Shown here: positions 55,344-64,000 of the stretch, one piece after another
Position numbering within the stretch: position 1 is the first letter of the stretch
How the letters are laid out: each line of letters starts with the position of its first letter
DNA from: Salvia splendens
Taxonomy: Eukaryota > Streptophyta > Magnoliopsida > Lamiales > Lamiaceae
Direction of reading: 5' to 3'
DNA: 64,000 nt
Assembly (NCBI RefSeq): GCF_004379255.2
Contig: NC_056034.1
Coordinates: forward strand, 33,421,262-33,485,261
Made by a program: the position numbers and the translations under genes
Notes under the pieces: generated by a model
Databases searched by the model: none
Seen by the model: the letters and a program-made list of their open reading frames with translations, nothing else
Told to the model about the DNA's origin: nothing

Positions 55344-56504
55344 TGGAAGGACTTGGAAAGAGACGAAAACGCGATTAGAATGCGGATCAAGTTATATGGA
55401 ATGATAACCGAACCGGTTGGATCAGTTAGCAAATGTCGTTGCCACTTAATGAATGCAGTCTTGCTCTCGCTCTTTCTTCCTTACCAAAGTAATTTGTAAA
55501 CTCCCAATTTTGCACAACTTTAACAGTAAAGCGGCAAGTTCAGGGTCGATCCCACAGAGAATTTGGTGTGTTGAGTGTATGAGTAGTAAACAGAGGGGGG
55601 TTGGCTGCTGCCACGCTTTAACTTGGGAGTTTTTAACTATTGTTTTTACTCTAGGCAGAATTAAACTAGCTAGCTTGATCAACGGAGATTTAACTACTGG
55701 GTCAAATAAATTGCAGGTAACATCGGAAAAGTAAATGCGAGGATGAAAACGAAATAACTTTGATTAAACTAAACTGAGAGAAATACAACGTGAAATTAAA
55801 ACTAAGCTAATACTTCAGAAAATAAGAAAGCAAGTAAAACCGAGAAGAATCTGGGCGGGTAATTTAGGAATACGCCGACAGAATACAAGTATTCTGCAAC
55901 GCTTCTTTAATTCCCCTTTCTAACTACGCATTACTTTATCTAAGCTAAGCTATTCTAGAGAACTGGACTAAGCTAAACTAAGCTAAACTAGACGGAAAGT
56001 AAAGGATCTCCCATTTCTTGTGATGGCACACCCTCTATTTATAAGCTCGATTCGGCCTCCAGCTGGATAACGATCCTGACAGGGAATATTCGCTCATGCT
56101 GAGAATGAGCGACTCATTGATTGATACGTGCCTTTATTCTAGAATGACGACGCTTTTGAGTAACAGATTCATGACTCAGGTCCGTCCTTGCGTCTCATAA
56201 GCTAGCACGTGTCCCCTTCTAGAACGTTGTCCTTGATAACAGAATGGTGCGCCACATCCAACTCATTTTCTCACGTGTTCTTCTTCTAGAAGCCAGTGGT
56301 CCCCGCCTAACTGCTTGATCACTCCCCTTGATCAACTCCCCCATTTTCTTGGCCTTTTATCGCCTTTTATACTTGCTTGTTCAGTTTGGCCTTGCTGCTT
56401 TGGTCAAGTGGCATTCCTGCACATTTAACACTTGTTTTGCGCGATAAACCGATCAAGCAGCGTACATTTTACCCTTAAACCGATGCATGAAATGAGCCTT
56501 ATCA
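55344..56504 (-). repeat. 5' LTR of Athila element 2
   Basis: The 1161-base partner of 46498-47671. It ends gagccttatca, followed by agcat. Confidence 0.93.
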
Positions 56505-56639
56505 AGCATCAACCATTGACACTGTGTTGACATTTTCCGTTGCTATTATTTTGTCATATGTTGATATTTTCCAACGGTCCAAATCATAGTTTAGGGTTTG
56601 TACAATATTGAAAGTTTGCATTTGATTACATCCATATTT

Positions 56640-57020
56640 GATTACATTCTTAAAGTGACAACGTACCACCAATCTCGTACTGCCACATGACACGTTATCA
56701 AACAATATTAGAGTCGTATCCAGCAATATTCATTTAATATGCGTTTACAGACTGCATGATAGTAATATGCGTATCCAGCAATATTCATTTAATATGCGTT
56801 TCAGTTGTTGTATATATATAGACAGATTGTTTTTTTATACCGTTATTTTGCATTATAGAAAATTATGCAATACTCAGCACTCTACACTGCAATCCACGTA
56901 GTACTATCATGCAATCTGTAGAAATCCATCTAAAACGCTTACTATGATATTGCTGGATAACTTGCCACGTGGCAGCACGAGGTTGGTGGTACGTTGCCAC
57001 TCTAACTATGGTGGCACCAT
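56640..57020. mobile_element. Foldback (inverted-repeat) element
   Basis: gacaacgtaccaccaatctcg at 56657-56677 is mirrored by the complement of 56975-56998. The inner arms continue (gcatgatagta in both). A 31-base word starting gtatccagcaatattc occurs twice, at about 56714 and 56769, a local tandem duplication. It has no coding content. Confidence 0.6.
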
Positions 57021-57036
57021 AATGCTCCCCCATTCC

Positions 57037-57062
57037 TATATATATATATATATATATATATA
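57037..57062. repeat. (TA)n microsatellite
   Basis: Thirteen ta units in a row. Confidence 0.9.
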
Positions 57063-57463
57063 GTCCCATTATTCACAAATCCACTCTTAAAGACCGAACC
57101 ACCGAACCATACCAAATTAGGGTTTTTAGATCTAGTTTTTTATGGATGAGAGACACAAATTTATCAATTATTTTCGCCTTCATCACGAGCCTATTTTAAT
57201 TCATCCGAAGGTAAATAAGTCATACTAACATGTTACGAAGATTTAACTTCATTCCAGTAGGTTTTTACTTCAATCCAGTAGGTTCTTACTTCATTCCAGT
57301 AGGATTATTACTTCATTCCATTACGTAAATGCGGTTTCACCGTCACGTGCCGTTCTTTCTCTCTACAAAATCTATCAACACCGCCACAACGCTGATATGG
57401 TGTAAGAAACACATTGAATGATGTAATAAATTATTGGAATGAAGTATGTGTAGAAGCATTTGA
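57063..57463. repeat. Intergenic sequence with short tandem repeats
   Basis: About four imperfect units of the type ttacttcattccagtagg lie at 57245-57325. No gene seen. The Tekay LTR starts at 57464; the preceding five bases, tttga, are its predicted target duplication. Confidence 0.6.
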
Positions 57464-60400
57464 TGTAACGACCCGCTAAGCCGATATTATTATAAACTAT
57501 ATTATTAGCTTGATTATCTATTTTATGCGTTTAACTCCGAGCACGATAGATTGTTGTCGTTGTTTGTTTGACGTTAGACAAGTGAATAGAACACGTAAAT
57601 ATATATTACACTTATATGAATATAATAAATTTAAATAAATAAATAAATAAGATCCCAAAATAAAAATTTTGATGTCCGTTATATCCAACAAAAGTCCAAC
57701 AAAATTTAATCTATACATCCTGCGTTCTACGAAAATCAGGTACTTCAACGTGGATAGCCACGAACTTGAACCGATTATACCTACACCAAATTAAATGAAC
57801 AAGTGAACAAATACTCAAATAATTACTTTAATAAATAAATATATATAAAAAAAGAAGAGAGGTCAGATTCAAAGGATCGAATTTGTTGCAGACACAGCAT
57901 TAAATGCTGCATTTAATTAGAGTAGGCAAACCATATTCCTTCCTGACGAAGGAGAATAATTTGGAGATAAGAATATGTAGGCAACTTGCTACACCGTCAC
58001 TTTCACTCCATCTTTTGTGCATTGTATATAGATATCACAATCATTTTCTTCAACCACCCCTCCATCTATATTAATCAGAACACAATCTCATACAAATCAG
58101 ATGAAAACAACACACAGAAATCTTCTTGCAATTGCAACTGCTCGATGAAACAAAAGAAACCAAACTGCCGTGAATACAATTCCTTTTGCTGCTAGGCAAT
58201 TCCTCCTCTCCAAAGGTACATCAATTCCTCTACAACAGCCTCAAATTTTTTTGTGTGCATCTCATAACTCCGTAACCAATCCAATAATCTAGTAATCAAA
58301 ACAAAACCAAATCCAAGGATTGAACTTGTATCTCACGAAATCAACATAAGAACTTACCTGCGGGGCTGTTTCGGGTTGAATCGGAGTTGTTTCGGGATTG
58401 TGCGGGGTTGTCGGGTTAGATGTGGGACGTTTTGGGGTGGTTTCGGGCACCGGCGCTGACCGAACCCGACGGGCGACGGAGCAGCGGCGCTTCTCGACGG
58501 TACAGCAGCGTGCGGAGAGCAGCGGCGGCGTCGGAGTCCAGCAGCAGCGGCTGTGGCTCTGTGCGACAGAGGCGGATCCGCTGCGGCGGCTGATTTGAAC
58601 GTGAGATGAGGAAGAGAGAAAGTGAGAGAGGAGAGGGTGCTGCGTATTTGTGAAATGAGGAAGAAGAAGACTTAGGTCTTTAACCTATGGTTTCTTTAAT
58701 TTGGCTTAAGTTGTGGGCTAATGAATTAATTGATTTTGGGCCTTTTTGTTGGGCTTGTTGATTTTTAAAGAATTTGGGCCTTTGATTTTAAATGGTTTTG
58801 GGCCATTAAAATAATTAGCATTAGGCTATGCAAAATAAATCCGAGCCCAACCTCTTTCAAATTATTTAGGGGCTGCGATGCATCGGAAATATTAGGCCCA
58901 TTTCGAAATTTAACTAATTTTTTGGGCTAAAGGAAATAGAGAAATAGAATGTTGGGCCTAGCCCTTTATGAAATAATTTTGGGCTTTGCTTTTGGGCCAT
59001 TTGTGTTGTAAAAAAAAGGGGGTTTTGGGCTTCTATTTTCTAAGGATTTGGGCCTCTCTTAATTCATTTAAAAAATAGCCATTGCCTTATTTAATGAAAT
59101 TGAGCCCTTTGGCCTTGTGCTAAAAATAAAATGTTTTGAACCTTTTGTTTTCTTTTAAAATTTTGGCCTCATTAATTGGAGTTGATGGATTATTAAAGTA
59201 TGGGCTTCATTTAAATTTCTTTAGGCTTTAGAAGTTTATGGGTGTTGACTTTGAAAATTGTTTTGGGGCTTTAGAATATTAATTTGAGAGATAAGGTGGA
59301 GAATTTGGGTTTTGTAAATAAATCATTGGGTTGATAATTGAATTAATTGTGGGGAATTGTTTAATTAATTTTGAAATAATTTTGAAGTATGAATAATTTA
59401 TCCCAAATTCGGGAAACATATAATTTTTCTTAACAAAGGAAAATAGTTGCAATAATTCAATTGTGCACTTTTATAATTGTTCGATATTATGATGGAAAAT
59501 ACGAGGAGCCAACGGAGGAATTATGGGCGTAAGCGGCCGACCGGCATCGCCCCGCGACGCCTCGGGCGGCCGCTAAGGAAATGGAAAGAAAGAGGGAGAC
59601 GACGTTCTCAAGTCACAGAAATAATTAAGTTTAATAAAGAAGTGCTATTGATTAAATTTCCCAATTTAATTAATAAGCAAGTTTCTAAAATTTTCTAACA
59701 GTGAACAAATGATAAAAGAAATAAAGTAGGGGCATGCATTCCTAAGTATGTGAGTTTCTCAAGTCTTATTAGTACGTTGTTTGTTTTCAAAAGGCTATCT
59801 CCGTGAGTTAAGGGTGGAGTCAGGAAAATTCAAGTTAAAGAAACTAAACGAACAAGGTGAGCTTTCTTATACTAAAATACAAATCGTATTTTATGAAAAC
59901 AAGAACACATGTTTGTGATTTTAATGATGTTGTCATGCCATAAATGTTTTGTGTATGATGCCTAACTGTTGGCTACGGCCAAGTGAATTATGAATGATGA
60001 TATAAGTCGAATTCGGGTCCCAGTGAGGGTGGTGTCCCCGCTCGGACTAGTGTACACAAGCTACCTCTGACGTGTTAGGCAGAGCAGGTGACCGTGGAAG
60101 GTGGCCACCTTCCGAGCACAAGAATACCTCTGACATGATGGGCAGAGAAGGTGACCGTGCGAGAACACCATCTCGACGGCACAATGTGATCAGATATGGC
60201 TAAGTACCGAAAAAAGGGGTTGCAACCCAATGTGATATTTTTAGTAAGCTCGGGCCTTTTCAATAAACACCCCCGAGTGTTACTGTGAAGATGGCTTGAT
60301 AATATTTTCAAATGTATATGTGTAATTTTCGGCAATGTGTTCACTGAGTACTTTTGTACTCAGCCCTGCATGTATTTCTAAATATGCAGGTTGAGCAGCG

Positions 60401-60735
60401 AAGTGGTGGGGGAAGTGCTATTGAGACAAAACATTTAATTCAGTCAGATTCTGACTCTCGGAGGTTCATGTCTTCATACATGGAACCACGTTCATTTGCT
60501 TCCGTTGTGCATCTTAAAAGACTCAGGTCTATTTTGTTCAAAACTTTGATATTTTGAAATTTTTACTCGAGTCTTCATGATCGAGTATCTTTCTTCTATG
60601 TATCAGCACTTAATTAGTCATGTCTCGCAACCAATGTTTGATTTTATTTTCCCTTATTTCTTTCCCGCTTCTTATACTCCCGCCCCTAGTCGCGATCAAC
60701 CGTGTTTTCTATCCTTAGAAAATGCGGTCGTGACA
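57464..60735 (+). repeat. 5' LTR of the Tekay-type element
   Basis: The 3272-base LTR begins tgtaacgacccgctaagcc and ends gcggtcgtgaca. Its first 153 bases recur at 63848-64000. Near its end is the block cactgagtacttttgtactcag with ccctgcatg, common in Tekay LTRs. About 13 tgggcy words lie between 58712 and 59205. Frames inside it look non-coding. Confidence 0.9.
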
Positions 60736-60738
60736 GAG

Positions 60739-60750
60739 TGGTATCAGAGC
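60739..60750 (+). other. Primer binding site, initiator tRNA-Met
   Basis: tggtatcagagc, three bases after the LTR, is complementary to the 3' end of initiator tRNA-Met, the usual primer of chromoviruses. Confidence 0.9.
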
Positions 60751-63300
60751 ATTCTTTCTCGCTCTGAACCTGAGAGTCTTCTTTGAAAATCTTTGGTCTA
60801 GTCTTGTTCCACTAGACTGTTTAATCGATAAAAATGCTCTTAGCACTCCCACCAATCGCGCTCAATGTGGAAAAAAAAAGGTAACTTGTTCTTTTTTCAA
60901 AAGAAAGTCAAGATGTTTGAAAGTTTGAAATGGAGAAATAACTCATGGAGTTAATTTGTGTGTACAAATGAGAATACCAAGCTTAAAGAAAGAGTTGATG
61001 TTTCTTGATTTGGTAGCATGCTTAAAGAAAGAGTTAGTATGTCTTTCCTTGGCTAAAGACTGTGAATGTATGAATAAAAGAAGTAACTTTCCTAAATGGA
61101 AAAAGGTACTAAAATATGAAAGTATAAAGTATACGAGTCTGATACCAATTGTTGAAATGATGTCTCTTTTTGAGTTTGTGAAATGATACCTCTTTTTGAG
61201 TAGTCATTGAATCAAGTTGTTAGATTGGGGAAATCAAAATTTCCAAAGAACTTAGAATACTTAGTTATGCGTTCCTTCTAGAACATAATATGAACACGAA
61301 CTTAGAAGTACAGTATGAAGATTTCTCGCTTTCCCGAGCGACGAAAAAAAAGGACGCGATAAGAAAGAAACTTCGTCACGAGAAAAGAAATCCAACATAG
61401 AACAAAACGATGTTTCTAGAAAGATGGTAGGGGTTAGATGTCATTCTCTACGTCCCAATGACATGAATAATCTGGGTTAGCCATTGTCTTTCTTGACAAT
61501 CCAATCACTCCAAAGGGTCGTGCCTTCGATCCAACTAAGTGATATATACATATTTAGCAAGAGAATTGACTGCAACGTAGACAAAGAATCCAGTCTTGCA
61601 AATAATAAGTAAGCAGAAACGACGTGTTACGAGGATGAGCGTTATGACGAATAGAAAGTACCAAAGAGTCGTAATCCCCACATATGGTCATCTGACGTGA
61701 TCGTAAAGTGAAAGTAGCTTGTGACCAAAGTTTCCCCTAACTCATTTACCATCCTCTATAAAGAATTAAACAACGGAGTATCACCATTGTAGTTAACCAA
61801 GAAGATTCATCAGCAACGCTTACTTGGATTCCCATGAATTCCATTTTTCTCGCACCCCTCTTGATCAAAAAACCTTTATTGAATTAAGAACTTAAATGAC
61901 TCAATTTGCAAGGTAATGTGTCATTACTTTCCCTCTTCTATGTCAAGGTTGTGAATCACTTTCAGTTTTGAGCTTACTCCCTCATGTTTTCTGATAAGCT
62001 CCAGTGACTACGGTCCTTCTTTACTCATTCTGTATAAAAGCAATATTTTGACTCACTGATTTCCTGCCACCAAACTCCTATACTAGGAGCTGTTGTATTT
62101 TTAGCCTTCAGAATGAACATGTTTTCCTAAACAATTGTCTTTTCAATGACGTATCCCTCAAAGATCATTAGTGGACCTTTGTGTTTTCAAAAATGCTTCT
62201 TGACAAGCTCTTTAGTTTTTATGAGTAGTTCCCTCTTCTTAATTCCACTATATTTATTCCATCATGTTGTGAGCTCCTCAGCAACTCCAAGTCTAAATCA
62301 ATTTACTCTCTCCCTGAACTAGTTTGCTCTGATTGTCTTCCCTACTAGTTAATTTCCGTGATTTGGCTATAAACTTTGTAAATTTATTAACGTGATATAG
62401 TATCACGATGTTGTTGACCCAAAGTGGTAGTTCCTTGTTATTCTTCTTTCCCAAATCCACTTGAGCACAGTCATCTTCAGTCTTACTATATTCGAGCAGC
62501 CATCTGGTGAGACCTTAAACCTTTTAATTTGACCCTTTTTGTTCTCAGACATACTTATTGATAAGCTCTTTGTTTTACATGAGTACTCTCATCTTCTGAA
62601 TTCAAATATAACTGTTGTTTCTTGATTTGAGCTTTTCTGCAAGCTTCATGTTAAAGCTGACACATTGATTCTCCCTTGGCTAGTTTCCTCTTGTTGCCCT
62701 CTTTATTAGTTAGTTCCCTGAACTGCTTATAAACTCTAAAAATTTCATTGATATGATCTTCTATCACAGTGTTGTCGAGCAAATTGCAATTGTTTGTTTT
62801 TCCTATTCTTTTCAAATCATTTGTAACCAATCATCTCAGGTCTTCCTGTTATCATCTGGGGGATACTTGAAACTTTTCTACTTCACTGTTCATTTTGATT
62901 ATATTATTGGCAACCTATTATAGACATCTACATTCTATTCATCATACCCTCACACTTGCAATTTATTCCATCTGGCAAGCTCTTCCCACAATAAAATTTC
63001 CAAGGTCTATGGGCATAGCTCAAGCCCTTTGAAGTTGTATCTTTTCTTTTTTGGAAGTGAGCATAATGAGCCCAATTGAGCCTAGTCTTTGCACTTCATG
63101 AAAACCTTTGTTGCAAGCTACTGGTGAGAGTTTGTGGTGAACCAAACCCTCACGTAATTGAAATAATTATAATCGTTTTATTTTCATGGTTACCTTGGAG
63201 CCTATACAAAGTAAGGACGATTTGAATGATTCTCTTTGAATCCCAAATTCGATTTCCTAGCAAAGTTAAAACTGTTAGACCACCTCTAAATTTCCTCGCG
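60751..63300 (+). other. Interior of the Tekay-type element without recognisable coding sequence
   Basis: No gag or RT motif in any frame. Near 60979-61060 the word cttaaagaaagagtt is doubled. A block of about 235 bases (62188-62422) is repeated in diverged form at 62549-62782 (gacaagctcttta/gataagctctttg at the start, gttgttgac/gttgtcgag at the end). Confidence 0.55.
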
Positions 63301-63302
63301 TG

Positions 63303-63801
63303 AGACCCTCAAGGAAGTGCAAGACCGGCAAAAAAAAAAAAATCCTACGTCGTTGAGTGTCGAACGGAATTGAAATTTAACATCGGGGAGAAGGTCATCT
63401 TGAAAGTATCCCCTCCCAAAGGAATAATCAGATTTGGACTCAAAGGTAAGCTAAAACCACGATTTATTGGACCATATGAAATTCTGGAAGAAGTAGGCCC
63501 AGTAGCATATCGCTTGGCATTACCACCCAACTTTGGGAACGTTCACAACGTATTCCACGTCTCCCAACTTCGAAGGTACGTGTTCGACCCAAAACATGTG
63601 ATTCGCCACGAAGAAATCTCTCTAGAGCATAACCTGAGTTACGAAGAAAAGCCGGTAGAAATACTAGACCGAAAGGTGCAGCAGCTTCGGAACAAGTCGA
63701 TTACTGCAGTGAAGGTTTTGTGGAAAAACCACGGACATGAAGAAGCAACATGGGAGCTAGAAGAGAAAATGAAGGAGAAATATCCCGAGCTTTTTGTCTA
63801 A
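63303..63801 (+). pseudogene. Integrase C-terminus with chromodomain, truncated Tekay pol
   Basis: The in-frame part begins just after a run of A (63330-63342) and reads ECRTELKFNIGEKVILKVSP, then FGLKGKLKPRFIGPYEIL, FHVSQLRRYVFDPKHVI, VEILDRKVQQLRNKSITAVK and HEEATWELEEKMKEKYPELF: the integrase C-terminal fold followed by the chromodomain of Tekay elements. Bases before the poly-A (TLKEVQDRQ) fit the family but are out of frame, so the A-run has slipped. All pol sequence before this is missing. Confidence 0.88.
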
Positions 63802-63833
63802 ATACATCCTAAATTTCGGGACGAAATTTCTTT

Positions 63834-63847
63834 TAAGAGGGGTAGAA
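63834..63847 (+). other. Polypurine tract of the Tekay-type element
   Basis: taagaggggtagaa lies directly before the right LTR, after the characteristic tttcgggacgaaatttc. Confidence 0.85.
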
Positions 63848-64000
63848 TGTAACGACCCGCTAAGCCGATATTATTATAAACTATATTATTAGCTTGATTA
63901 TCTATTTTATGCGTTTAACTCCGAGCACGATAGATTGTTGTCGTTGTTTGTTTGACGTTAGACAAGTGAATAGAACACGTAAATATATATTACACTTATA
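63848..64000 (+). repeat. 3' LTR of the Tekay-type element (first 153 bases)
   Basis: It appears identical by eye to 57464-57616. It is cut by the window end, so neither the terminus nor the target duplication can be checked here. Confidence 0.92.

Larger units (their letters stand above)
46498..56504 (-). mobile_element. Athila-type LTR retrotransposon lacking RT, RNase H and most of integrase (element 2)
   Basis: A 10.0 kb minus-strand element has LTRs at 46498-47671 (3') and 55344-56504 (5') and a tRNA-Asp primer site. The flanking 5-mers aacat (46493-46497) and agcat (56505-56509) agree at four of five bases. It keeps damaged gag, protease, a pol tail and the ATHILA-domain ORF, but all of RT, RNase H and the integrase core is missing. 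The LTRs are visibly more diverged than those of element 1, so this is an older insertion of a related but distinct family. Confidence 0.93.
57464..64000 (+). mobile_element. Tekay/Del-type chromovirus LTR retrotransposon, internally deleted, cut by the window end
   Basis: The left LTR (57464-60735), an initiator-Met primer site, the integrase and chromodomain end, a polypurine tract and the first 153 bases of the right LTR are all on the plus strand in the right order. The interior is about 3.1 kb, far less than an intact Tekay interior, and lacks gag, protease, RT and RNase H. The right LTR continues beyond the window. Confidence 0.9.

Overview
This is nuclear DNA of a flowering plant, most likely a eudicot. 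The evidence is spliceosomal introns with plant-type borders, host genes of plant families (LRR receptor kinase of subfamily II, membrane-anchored UDP-glucuronate 4-epimerase), Athila and Tekay LTR retrotransposons with plant tRNA primer sites, and many Stowaway and Harbinger MITEs. I cannot name the species from the sequence alone.

Four host genes are supported: (1) a SARK-like LRR receptor kinase at 24673-27703 (+, 11 exons, 626 aa predicted); (2) an AFG1-like mitochondrial AAA ATPase at 33381-35816 (+, 14 exons, 460 aa); (3) an HDDC2/YfbR-like HD-domain phosphohydrolase at 36311-39969 (-, 8 exons), convergent with (2); (4) a UDP-glucuronate 4-epimerase (GAE) at 41419-42769 (+, one 79-base intron), divergent from (3). 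They look like independent housekeeping or signalling genes, not a functional cluster.

Mobile DNA fills most of the rest. 844-2189 holds two adjacent Harbinger deletion derivatives. 4504-18895 is a full-length, young Athila-type Ty3 element on the minus strand (LTRs about 1% diverged, 5-base target duplication acgtt) with gag, pol and an ATHILA-domain third ORF, broken by in-frame stops and frameshifts. 21745-23923 holds Harbinger and Stowaway MITEs. 27970-32411 is MITE- and satellite-rich and includes a 1.2 kb Harbinger-like element carrying a 73-base tandem array. 37115-37936 is a hAT-type element inside an intron of the HD-domain gene. 43338-45286 is a Harbinger element with a transposase broken by a +1 frameshift near its end. 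46498-56504 is a second, older Athila family member that lost RT, RNase H and most of integrase. 57464 to the window end is a Tekay-type chromovirus with 3.3 kb LTRs and a nearly empty interior.

The observations I rate highest are: (a) a family of exactly 35-base hairpins in the 3' untranslated region of both Athila families, whose inner stems change in a compensatory way and whose outer stem resembles the polypurine tract; (b) the 73-base array, each unit of which reads on the minus strand as a plant snRNA promoter (USE-like element, 32 bases, TATAAAA); (c) short palindromes built on TGATCA, different in each Athila family and scattered through coding and non-coding parts of the element.
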